Shown here in pieces: positions 14,978 to 22,232 of a DNA stretch of 22,232 nt; positions within the stretch are counted from its first letter, which is position 1, and the number at the start of each line of letters is the position of its first letter. The translations under genes were made by a program, and so were the position numbers. Source of the DNA: JAFDVL01 sp043719385. GTDB taxonomy: Bacteria > Acidobacteriota > Blastocatellia > RBC074. The notes beneath the pieces were generated by a model, which saw nothing but the letters and a program-made list of their open reading frames with translations, was not told the origin of the DNA and made no database searches. The stretch covers positions 1-22,232 of the forward strand of contig JAYSTY010000151.1 of NCBI GenBank assembly GCA_043719385.1, read 5' to 3'.

Positions 14978-15223
14978 TTAATCGTTCTGCGCCAGCACAT
15001 TCACATCGCCGCGCTCGAATTTTCCTTCTTCGCGTAAACGTAGTTCTTCAAGTAATGCGGCACGGCGTTCCTGGGCGATACGACGCCGCTCATCTACATC
15101 GGCAATCGTCTTTAAATGGGCGTCAATCACCGCCAGGTATATATTGTTTCCGTTTTCGCTGTAAAGTTCGCGTGCCGCTCGCAATTGCGACATTGCGTGA
15201 CCGCGCCGCTGTTCATCTGTCAT
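14978..15223 (-). CDS. small charged hypothetical protein
   Basis: An 81-residue protein, highly charged and predicted to be mostly helical (RAARELYSENG, DERRRIAQERRAALLEELRL). I recognise no family. It is in the same direction as the SBBP gene and begins 97 bases after that gene's stop. A weak promoter-like pair, TTGCTC and TATCTT 17 bases apart on the minus strand (15298-15270), precedes it. There is no Shine-Dalgarno before the ATG, and the opposite strand is also open, so it could be a chance frame. The biased, protein-like composition favours a real gene. Confidence 0.45.
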   Translation of the reverse strand: MTDEQRRGHAMSQLRAARELYSENGNNIYLAVIDAHLKTIADVDERRRIAQERRAALLEELRLREEGKFERGDVNVLAQND

Positions 15224-15320
15224 AGCTTATATTTCGAGAGGAGTCACTACGCTCTTGAGTTGGAAAGCTAAGATACAGCGTCTGGCGCAGATGAGCAACA
15301 GGAGAACAATTGTCCGACGG

Positions 15321-18224
15321 TTACTTGATCGTGATGGTTGAGGTATTGCTGGCGACGCCATTGCGCGAAACAATGATGGTATAGGTTCCGGCCTTGATTC
15401 CCGCTGGCAATAACAAATTAAATTGATTCAGCCCTACATATCCCGGAGCGCGACCGGCATACAAAACTGTCATGGGATTGCCCGCAATCGTGGCCTGGGT
15501 GCTGGCGCTGGCATCGCCGTCAACATCTGTGACATCGGCACCCAGGCCGGTGGCATAAAGCGCGATGATGTTGGATTGACCATTGGCACGCGTGGCGGAA
15601 AATGGCGCTCCGGTAAAAGTAATGGCATCCAGGGCGGCGGCTGGTCCTGTGCCGCTTTGATTAAGCGTAAAAACATTTGTGGCGACCGTATTCACCTGCA
15701 TCACACCGGTGGAAATCCGCCCGTCACTGGTCGTCACCAGCACCGCCGCCGGACCGGGAACAGTGCCATCAGGAATTTGATAATTCACCTGATTTGGCGA
15801 GGCGTAATAAAGCGGCGCTAATCGTTCTGTCCCTGCACTGTCGGTAATTTTCACTGTCGTCCCAGCCAAAGTGATGGGCAATGGAATGGATGCAGCAGGC
15901 GCAGAGGCGGTCGCCAGAAAAGGTCCGAAAACCGAGACTATTGCTTTGCTGGCAATCGCGGTCGGAATAAAACTTGCGCCGGAAACGGTCACAGCATCAG
16001 AACCGATTTTCGTGATAAAGAAATCAGTGTTGCCACGCAGGGAAGATTGATACGGCGATTGCGTGGGAAAATTTGACGAATCCGTAACTCCGATAATGTA
16101 AGCATTGCCGAGTGCATCAACCCTGATGTGATTCCCAATTTCATCGAGGCTTCCGCCCAGAAAGCTGGAGTAGACGAGGGTCGAACCTGACGGATTTATT
16201 TTGGCGACGAAAGCATCTCCAATTTCATCAGGCCCGAGTCCGTTAAATACCGATTGTAGCGCGTTGGCGACGGGGAAATTAGAGGAGTTGGTCGAACCCG
16301 TCACATAGGCGTTGCCCACGATGTCCACGGCAATTCCAGCACCATAATCTTCATACCCGCGCCCGCCTAAATAGGTGGAGTAAACCAGCGCGGAACCATC
16401 AGGAATCAGTCTGGTGACAAAGACATGATAAGAGTCTGAAAAGATGGTGCTGAAGCTTGATTGCAGGGGATTTTTGAGCGGGAAGTTGAGCGAAGAAGTA
16501 TCGCCGGTCACATACACACTGCCATCGGGACCGACCGCTAGTGAAAATATCTCATCATCGCCACTGCCACCGAGATAGGTTGAGAAAACGACGGCTGAGC
16601 CATCAGTCGTTAATTTCGTGACAAAACCATCTCCAAAGCCATCAACTCCCGTTCCACTGTAAAAAGATTGCACCGCGTTTCGTAAGGGAAAATTTGTTGA
16701 GCTGGTAATGCCGGCGACGTACACGCCAGTGTTATCCACGGCAATATCCGTGGCATCCTCGGTTGAATTGCCGCCGAGGAAAGTCGAGAAAAGCAGGGCG
16801 GATCCCGCCGGATTCAACTTGGCGATAAAAGCATCAACTCCTCCTCCCTGATAATTTGGTTGAATTGCATTGGCGACTGGAAAATCTACTGAACTTGTAT
16901 AACCGGTAATGTAGGCGTTACCCGCAGCATCCACCGCGATGCTATTGGCAGTATCGGTATCGTCCGTCCCACCCAGATACGTTGAATAAACCAGCGCTGA
17001 ACCGTCGGGTGTCAGTTTTGTGATGAAGGCATGGTAGGAGTTTGGAAAAATAGTACTGAAACTGGCCTGAAACGGATTTTTCAAAGGGAAATTTGTCGAG
17101 GAAGTGTCACCTGCGATATAGACACTGCCATCAGCGCCCACCGCCAGCGAATACGCTTCATCATCACCACTGCCGCCGAGATAGGTGGAGTAAAGCAGCG
17201 TCGCACCGTCAGCGCTGAGTTTCGTCACCACCACATCGCCAATACCATTACCCCCTGCTCCGGCATAGCCAGGCTGAAAAGCATTTTGCGTCGGAAAATC
17301 TACGGAAACCGTGCGTCCCGCCAGATAGATATTACCGGTTTTATCCAGCGCAATTCCGGGGTCTAAAAACTCTGTCCCGTTGCCACCGAAGTAAGTCGAA
17401 TAACTTAGCACTGGATCAATCACAACCGCTCTGGTCGCGTCATAGGCTGCCAATTTAAACCCGACTTCCCGGCTTCCCTTCATCACATAGCGGCCTTCGA
17501 TAAATTGCTTTTCACCCTCAGCTTCCTGATAAATTATCGGTTTATGCTGGCGCACTTCGCCGCCCGTTGTTTGCAGGATTAAATCGCCGCCTGGATCAAC
17601 CTGCATCTGGCTGACGCCTGCGACAGATAATCTGATCTGGTCTACGTCTGCCTGCGGAGCGATGATCCAGTCATATTCAAGCTGGCGTTGCTGACCGTAA
17701 TAAATCAGGTCAATGCCCGGATAAACTGCCTCATATTTTACTTTGGCAAAACGCGTTACAGCGTGTTGCCATTTTTCTGCATCGTGACCGATGAAGTAAT
17801 TGCTCTTGCCGGCTAATTCTTCAACGCCGGCAATATTTGCATGGGGATTTGCGCCCTGTAATTTCATGCGGATGACATCAGTTTTGGTGACAGATTTTGC
17901 CGCGCTGTCAGAATTCTCATGTGGCTGGTTCAGTTTCAGCACTGCTTCTGTGGGCGTTAAGAAAAGATTGTAGCCATTACCGCGCGCGAGAAATTTTACC
18001 TGTTCATCGGTTTGTCCCTGATTGGCTTCAAAGCTTAAAGGTAATTTCCCGAAAGATTCATTGACCGCTAAATGATCGGCGGATTTGAGCGCGGTTTCTG
18101 CTGATTTATTGGTATTGGAGAAGGAAAGGCGATTTGCCCGATAGCTAATCAGGCACACAATACTCAGCGAACCAATTAGTACTACTCCGATTAAACTCCG
18201 AACTGACAGCAGGGCATTTTCCAT
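15321..18224 (-). CDS. exported SBBP-repeat beta-propeller protein with TIGR03437-like C-terminus
   Basis: A 967-residue surface or secreted protein. An N-terminal hydrophobic segment (about 10-28) serves as signal or anchor. Residues about 55-270 form the conserved domain that precedes SBBP repeats (FEANQGQTDEQVKFLARG, GNGYNLFLT, YPGIDLIYYGQQRQLEYDW). Seven SBBP repeats of 66-70 residues begin near 276, 346, 414, 480, 548, 616 and 686, each with STYLGG, a Val-Asp-x-x-Gly-Asn-x-Tyr strand and a FP turn; they probably build a beta propeller. The C-terminus (about 745-967) has GLGADVTDVDGDAS and the GYVGLNQFNLLLPAG motif of the TIGR03437 family. Such proteins are numerous in Acidobacteriota; function unknown. 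Palindromic repeats flank its upstream side. Confidence 0.88.
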   Translation of the reverse strand: MENALLSVRSLIGVVLIGSLSIVCLISYRANRLSFSNTNKSAETALKSADHLAVNESFGKLPLSFEANQGQTDEQVKFLARGNGYNLFLTPTEAVLKLNQPHENSDSAAKSVTKTDVIRMKLQGANPHANIAGVEELAGKSNYFIGHDAEKWQHAVTRFAKVKYEAVYPGIDLIYYGQQRQLEYDWIIAPQADVDQIRLSVAGVSQMQVDPGGDLILQTTGGEVRQHKPIIYQEAEGEKQFIEGRYVMKGSREVGFKLAAYDATRAVVIDPVLSYSTYFGGNGTEFLDPGIALDKTGNIYLAGRTVSVDFPTQNAFQPGYAGAGGNGIGDVVVTKLSADGATLLYSTYLGGSGDDEAYSLAVGADGSVYIAGDTSSTNFPLKNPFQASFSTIFPNSYHAFITKLTPDGSALVYSTYLGGTDDTDTANSIAVDAAGNAYITGYTSSVDFPVANAIQPNYQGGGVDAFIAKLNPAGSALLFSTFLGGNSTEDATDIAVDNTGVYVAGITSSTNFPLRNAVQSFYSGTGVDGFGDGFVTKLTTDGSAVVFSTYLGGSGDDEIFSLAVGPDGSVYVTGDTSSLNFPLKNPLQSSFSTIFSDSYHVFVTRLIPDGSALVYSTYLGGRGYEDYGAGIAVDIVGNAYVTGSTNSSNFPVANALQSVFNGLGPDEIGDAFVAKINPSGSTLVYSSFLGGSLDEIGNHIRVDALGNAYIIGVTDSSNFPTQSPYQSSLRGNTDFFITKIGSDAVTVSGASFIPTAIASKAIVSVFGPFLATASAPAASIPLPITLAGTTVKITDSAGTERLAPLYYASPNQVNYQIPDGTVPGPAAVLVTTSDGRISTGVMQVNTVATNVFTLNQSGTGPAAALDAITFTGAPFSATRANGQSNIIALYATGLGADVTDVDGDASASTQATIAGNPMTVLYAGRAPGYVGLNQFNLLLPAGIKAGTYTIIVSRNGVASNTSTITIK
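16002..17399 (-). repeat. seven SBBP repeats containing a three-repeat duplication
   Basis: Within the gene, repeat 2 and repeat 5 are far more alike than other pairs (both STYLGGSGDDE, then NFPLKNP, SFSTIF and DSYH/NSYH, and DGSALVYSTYLGG). Repeat 3 resembles 6 and repeat 1 resembles 4. The matching positions are 202 residues, or 606 bases, apart. This indicates that a block of three repeats was copied as a unit. Confidence 0.78.
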
Positions 18225-18246
18225 AATTTTACTTTTTTATTACTAC

Positions 18247-18384
18247 ACTGGAAATTAAGTTTTCAAGTGTCCAACAAACTTCAATTTGTGGACCTTCTCG
18301 GTCACTGTATCTCTGTTGCGAAGCTGCAACAAACTGAAGTTTATTGAACTTTCATCGCAGTACTTAAAATTTAATTTCCAGAGT
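18247..18384. repeat. nested palindrome, hairpin repeat copy 2
   Basis: Outer arms are near ACTGGAAATTAAGTTTTCAA (18247-18266) and the complement of 18362-18384. The middle arms CAACAAACTTCAATTTG (18272-18288) and 18330-18346 match at 15 of 17 positions. The inner hairpin is GTTGC/GCAAC (18315-18319 with 18326-18330). The block 18309-18342 matches 5882-5915. It fills most of the 187-base gap between the carboxypeptidase-regulatory-like gene and the SBBP gene, so RNA folding could separate their expression. Confidence 0.72.
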
Positions 18385-18411
18385 ACTTACTTCGTGTAAC
18401 CAAAGAAGTTT

Positions 18412-20241
18412 CTACTTTTTCTTTAAGCGCAATTCGTAATTCAGGACGCGCTGGCAGGGTTGCAACTCAATCACTGTATTGGCAAGTTCAGCTTCGCGGC
18501 GCAATTTTGTCCGCTCAGCGGCATTCCATAAAATATTTGCTTCGTCTGTTTCCACGCGAGTGACCAGCCAGTATTTTCCCGGCGCTAAATTTTTCATGGC
18601 GAAGCTGCCGTTGTGGCTGATGGAACCTTCGACGTAACGCAGGGCATCATCAATTTTTTCTTTCTCTACCGGGACTAAATAAACATGCAATTGCGGATGC
18701 AAAGCGGCATCATTTTCGGCTTTAATTTTCCCTTTGAGCATTGCCGCGCCTTCGGAAACCTTAACCACCAGCCCGGTAATTTTGTCGCCTGATTTAATCC
18801 CGATCCCATTGCGCCCGACATCCAGCAAAGTAGTTTTGGTCGGAGCTTTGGCGGTAGCTTTGACAGTTACGCCAGACAGTCCAAGCGAACGGACATACCA
18901 GTTATCATCCAGCAGTTGTGGCAGTAAACGATAACGGCCCGGACTGAGTTGCTGAAAAGCCATGATCCCCGTGTTTTCCGGGGCAACAGGCCGCGTCCCA
19001 TCAGACAATCCGCGCCGTTGTGTTGAAGCGGAGATATTTTTTTTCGCTTCTTCAGGATGCAGCGAAAAAAGCTGTTCCGCGAAGGAAGCCTTCCGTTTGA
19101 CCTCACATTTAATTGCGTTATTTTCGTTCTCAATTTGCAAACGAGCCGTGATTGAAGCTAAGGGTACTAACACCAAATCCATCCCGGTCGCATTTCTGCC
19201 ACTTACTGTAATTTTTCGGGGAGCCGAGGCTGCATCATTATCACCAGGCGAATTTCGTTGCGCGATAACTTCGTATTCGCCATTCGGAACGCCGTACATT
19301 GAGTAAGAATTATTTCCATCACGCGACTGCACAAAAGTTCGATTGATAAATGTGCCCGTCGCGGCGTGCGATAACGTGACGGCAATTCCACCGCCGCCAG
19401 TGCCGCCAAAACCACCTCTGCCGCTGTTGGTCTCAGCAACTGCTCCGGTAATTTTTCCGCTGATGGCAAAGCCTTTGTCACCGCGATATTGAATATCAAT
19501 GCCGTTGGCCTCGGCTCCATTGCCGACTGATACTTCAACGGCTGTGTCGCGTGTCGCAGAGGGAAAATAAGTTGGCGCATCACCGTCATAAGGACTTTGA
19601 CGTGGGCCGCCGCCACCGCCGCCTGTCCGTCCTGCTTCGACCACATAATTGCCGGGTGACAAGCCATAGATGCGATAGACGCCGCGGTCATCTGTTTGAA
19701 AAATTCCGCCGCCGGATAAACTGCTGGCAGGTTGTCCCTGTGGATCACGCACCATTTGCGCCGACACCGACACCGCAATGATTGGCTCACCCGCCGCGCT
19801 CAACACGCGACCGGTAATCACGCCGCCTTTCAGCATCCGAACCGTGACCTGATCCCCGATCCGATGAAACGACAGCGCTGCTTCATCATCAGTTGTTTCG
19901 ACAATGTAGCCGCGGGCAGAAGAGAGCAAATTCCACGCCAGCGCCTGTAAGCCGTCAATTTTAAAATTGCCTTCGGCGTCGGTCGTTGTTGTCCGAAACG
20001 TATTGCCGCGATTGCGATTGCTGACCGGAAAAACTGATACCTGGACAAATGGCAACGGGCCATCTTCGCTCATCACGCGCCCGGAGATTGAGCCATAAGT
20101 TGGGCTGGTGCTTTCCTCAACTTTCAGCTCAGCTTTTGGAGCAGCGGTTTTGGTTGTCGTCGATTTGTTATCCTGACCAATTGTTGCCTGAAAAAAAATA
20201 CTGGTGAGGCACAAAAAAGTAAAGCAAAGCCTGATTCTCAA
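18412..20241 (-). CDS. exported carboxypeptidase-regulatory-like protein, second of a tandem pair
   Basis: A 609-residue protein with a Sec signal (MRIRLCFTFLCLTSIFFQATIGQ) and a series of Ig-like carboxypeptidase regulatory domains: about 50-115 (GSISGRVMSEDGPLPFVQV), 135-205 (GVITGRVLSAAGEPI, then TDDRGVYRIYGLSPGNYVV), about 258-350 and about 515-570 (LKGKIKAEND, then FAMKNLAPGKYWLV). There is no peptidase domain. The start is a TTG whose last two bases overlap the TGA of the upstream gene; GGGAGG 5 nt before it makes this start convincing and suggests translational coupling. It shares long blocks with the upstream gene, so the two are tandem paralogues. The role is unknown; such domains often mediate binding at the outer surface. 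Confidence 0.83.
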   Translation of the reverse strand: MRIRLCFTFLCLTSIFFQATIGQDNKSTTTKTAAPKAELKVEESTSPTYGSISGRVMSEDGPLPFVQVSVFPVSNRNRGNTFRTTTTDAEGNFKIDGLQALAWNLLSSARGYIVETTDDEAALSFHRIGDQVTVRMLKGGVITGRVLSAAGEPIIAVSVSAQMVRDPQGQPASSLSGGGIFQTDDRGVYRIYGLSPGNYVVEAGRTGGGGGGPRQSPYDGDAPTYFPSATRDTAVEVSVGNGAEANGIDIQYRGDKGFAISGKITGAVAETNSGRGGFGGTGGGGIAVTLSHAATGTFINRTFVQSRDGNNSYSMYGVPNGEYEVIAQRNSPGDNDAASAPRKITVSGRNATGMDLVLVPLASITARLQIENENNAIKCEVKRKASFAEQLFSLHPEEAKKNISASTQRRGLSDGTRPVAPENTGIMAFQQLSPGRYRLLPQLLDDNWYVRSLGLSGVTVKATAKAPTKTTLLDVGRNGIGIKSGDKITGLVVKVSEGAAMLKGKIKAENDAALHPQLHVYLVPVEKEKIDDALRYVEGSISHNGSFAMKNLAPGKYWLVTRVETDEANILWNAAERTKLRREAELANTVIELQPCQRVLNYELRLKKK

Positions 20242-22109
20242 GGTCGCCTCCCTCTTCCACCTGGCTGATTGCCAGGATTTGGATTTTGTCCGCCTGCGCC
20301 CTGATTTGGACGACCTGTTCCCTGCCCTGATCCTTGTGTATTCGGAGCCGTCAAAGCTGCAATATTGAGAGTCAACACTACCTCCTGGGTTGTCCCGCTG
20401 CCGACTGTGACAGATTGCTTAGCCGCCGCAGACATTGCCCCACGCCCACCGCCTATGCCAACCTGTCCGCCGCCTTGTCCACCCTGTCCGCCCTGCGGTC
20501 TGCCGCCTCCGCCAAATCCGCCCCCGCCCATTGCCTGAACAGTAATGTCGTAAGTCCCCGGCACTAATTTTTCAATTTGAAATTTTCCGCTCGGATCAAC
20601 CTGTGTCGGCATTGCGCCGCCCATCATTCCACCACCGGATGAAGCGCCGTCTGTCCGCCGCGCCATCACCATTAAACGCATCTCCGGCGTGAGCGCAGAG
20701 CCGTCATCCGTTTTGACAACACCGCGCACGATACTGTTGCCATAAGCCATTACGATGCGGACGCCAGCGATTTGCTCGCCGGCAGTAACTTCCAAACCGG
20801 CAGTCAGCGGAGCGCCATCACGTTCGATGCGCATCACAGTGAGACCCGAAAAAGGCCCCGGATTATTGCTGTCAGAAACACTTAAATTCACTCTCCCAGG
20901 CGCCAGGCCAGCAACGCGAAAAGTTCCATTTGGCGCAACATTCACAGCATTATTGCCGCCACCGCCACCGCCGCCACCTCTGCCAAAGGCGCTGATTTGA
21001 ATGGTGGAAACTGCCAGTGGGTCAGCACTACCTTCAAGGACAGCTAAACCGGAAATACTCGCGCCACGTTGTAATTTGATTTCAATCCCGGTCGCATCCT
21101 GAGACAGAACATCAAAGCTGGTTGGCTCGCTGTAAAATTCTGCCGTCGTCTGATCTTTGGCGACATACGCGGAATAGGAGCCGGGTCTTAATCCTTCAAT
21201 CCTGAATTCACCTTCGTTGCCGGAAACCCCGTCAGTGCTGCCGCCGAATCCGCCGCCGCCACCTGGCCCACGCCGATTGCCATTTGAGATACTATGCCCA
21301 ATCAAAACTCCCGGCACAGTCTTGCCGCTTTCACCATCAACGACACGCCCGATGGCCGCATAAGTTGTCAGCGTCGCCATTTGGATGTCTATATCTTTTA
21401 CTTCATGACCTGCTTCAACATTGATGATTGTGGCGTCTGTCTCTTCCGCTGCTGCCGGATAAAAGGTGCGCTGGTAGGTACGATTCGCCAGGCCAAATCC
21501 ACCCCCAAAACCGCCGCCGCCGCGCCCAATATCCTGTCCGACACTGACGCGATATTTTCCGGCGGGTAAGCCAAAGGCGCGATAAACGCCGCGATCATCC
21601 GTGCGAATATTCACGCCTTCAGGCGGATTAAATTGCTGGGATTGTCCGCTGTCATCAACCGACATGAAATTGACCGTTTCGCCAATGACCTGACGATTGC
21701 CATTGCTTGTGACCTTGCCTGTCACGACGCCGCCTTTGGTGAGCGTGAAATCAATGCGCTCCACCGCTTCGCCATCTTTGAGGGGTATTTGCTGACCATT
21801 GCGCGTCAGATCAGAAGTCCCGAAGATAACGTAACCGGGCGCGAGGACAGTGGCTCGGTAGCGCCCCGCCGCAAGATTGGCGAATTTATATTGCCCATTA
21901 TCATCCGTGGTAGCTCTGGTGCTGGGATCGGTTGCCGCTGCCGGCCCGCCTCTGCCACTGACACTCAGCGTGACCGCCACACTACGTGCCGGTTGATCAC
22001 CATTTTTGATTTGTCCGGCGATACTGGCAGTCGCAGGTTGCGGCACAGTTTGTGCGCCAGCCACGCTGGACAGAATGAGAATCAGGAAAATAAACCTAAG
22101 GATATTCAC
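20238..22109 (-). CDS. exported carboxypeptidase-regulatory-like protein with Gly-rich tail, first of a tandem pair
   Basis: A 623-residue protein with signal peptide MNILRFIFLILILSSVAGAQ. Carboxypeptidase-regulatory-like modules lie at about 28-95 (ASIAGQIKNGDQPARSV, FANLAAGRYRATV), 120-190 (GVVTGKV, TDDRGVYRAFGLPAGKYRV), 250-325 (AIGRVVDGESGKTVPG), 350-420 and 455-530 (FQIEKLVPGTYDITV). Poly-Gly loops interrupt them and a Gly/Gln/Asn/Pro-rich tail, ending in GGRGRRP, looks disordered. The start is GTG at 22109, with AGGA about 10 nt upstream, so it is somewhat uncertain. Its stop overlaps the TTG start of the next gene. Function unknown; probably a surface or outer-membrane-associated protein. 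Confidence 0.83.
   Translation of the reverse strand: MNILRFIFLILILSSVAGAQTVPQPATASIAGQIKNGDQPARSVAVTLSVSGRGGPAAATDPSTRATTDDNGQYKFANLAAGRYRATVLAPGYVIFGTSDLTRNGQQIPLKDGEAVERIDFTLTKGGVVTGKVTSNGNRQVIGETVNFMSVDDSGQSQQFNPPEGVNIRTDDRGVYRAFGLPAGKYRVSVGQDIGRGGGGFGGGFGLANRTYQRTFYPAAAEETDATIINVEAGHEVKDIDIQMATLTTYAAIGRVVDGESGKTVPGVLIGHSISNGNRRGPGGGGGFGGSTDGVSGNEGEFRIEGLRPGSYSAYVAKDQTTAEFYSEPTSFDVLSQDATGIEIKLQRGASISGLAVLEGSADPLAVSTIQISAFGRGGGGGGGGNNAVNVAPNGTFRVAGLAPGRVNLSVSDSNNPGPFSGLTVMRIERDGAPLTAGLEVTAGEQIAGVRIVMAYGNSIVRGVVKTDDGSALTPEMRLMVMARRTDGASSGGGMMGGAMPTQVDPSGKFQIEKLVPGTYDITVQAMGGGGFGGGGRPQGGQGGQGGGQVGIGGGRGAMSAAAKQSVTVGSGTTQEVVLTLNIAALTAPNTQGSGQGTGRPNQGAGGQNPNPGNQPGGRGRRP
20247..20252 (-). promoter_or_regulatory. 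Shine-Dalgarno that decides a TTG start
   Basis: GGGAGG on the minus strand, 5 nt before TTG at 20241-20239. It lies inside the 3' end of the upstream coding region and supports the overlapping TTGA stop-start arrangement. Confidence 0.75.
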
Positions 22110-22209
22110 AGAGAGGTTCCTTTGATGATTGAGAAAATTTATTCTGACAATTTAGGTTGGTACTAAATCTAACACATTGCCCTAAACAACCAGGCAAAAA
22201 TCCGCCTTA

Positions 22210-22226
22210 GACAGGATTAACAGGAT
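22210..22226 (+). repeat. third copy of GACAGGATTAACAGGAT motif, near right edge
   Basis: This 17-base motif is identical to the complement of 4745-4761 and near-identical to 4687-4703. It lies upstream of the carboxypeptidase-regulatory-like gene. The window ends 6 bases later, so any partner arm lies outside. Confidence 0.65.
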
Positions 22227-22232
22227 GGGCAA

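Noticed and set aside
14776..15225. A 149-codon plus-strand frame over the gene-free gap and the small hypothetical gene.
   Set aside because: It starts inside a palindrome, has mixed low-complexity composition, and shows no motif or ribosome binding site.

Overview
The window reads as an accessory-rich stretch of an Acidobacteriota chromosome, most likely class Blastocatellia. This is an inference from gene content: a large SBBP-repeat protein with a C-terminal domain resembling the Solibacter-type TIGR03437 family, a tandem pair of exported carboxypeptidase-regulatory-like proteins, a TIGR03790 protein, Tat-exported Gfo/Idh/MocA and sugar-isomerase-like proteins, and several families of palindromic intergenic repeats. 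No rRNA, tRNA, CRISPR array, transposase, integrase or replication origin was seen.

Layout. Positions 2-3177 (+) hold the 3' part of an ABC-type ATPase fused to a DUF4435/Toprim-like domain (PARIS/OLD-like, probably defensive). It is followed after 2 nt by a glucose-1-phosphate cytidylyltransferase homologue and then by an HGSNAT/DUF1624-type membrane acyltransferase homologue. Positions 3251-5794 (-) carry a Tat-exported Gfo/Idh/MocA oxidoreductase and a DUF4349 membrane-anchored protein, separated by a large inverted repeat. Positions 5998-8695 (+) carry a SAM methyltransferase and a TIGR03790 exported protein, with a REP-like hairpin between them. All remaining genes are on the minus strand. 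They are a 965-residue NACHT (STAND) NTPase containing a 39-unit hexanucleotide repeat, a VapBC-type toxin-antitoxin pair, an exported amidohydrolase, a Tat-exported TIM-barrel isomerase-like protein, a small charged hypothetical protein, the SBBP-repeat protein, and two translationally coupled carboxypeptidase-regulatory-like paralogues.

Two themes stand out. First, candidate defence genes (ATPase-DUF4435, NACHT, VapBC) are scattered among envelope and exported-enzyme genes rather than gathered in one island. The clearest oddity is the NACHT repeat, an in-frame GNC-CNC array in which almost all variation falls on the second codon position. Second, at least four families of imperfect palindromes occupy the gaps between genes. 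Three of them have more than one copy within these 22 kb, including one motif cut by the right edge.

Several starts were moved inward from the longest open frame to fit signal peptides and Shine-Dalgarno sites: 1243, 4612, 5794, 13679 and 14678. Two or three genes use non-ATG starts: GTG at 6896 and 22109, and TTG at 20241.
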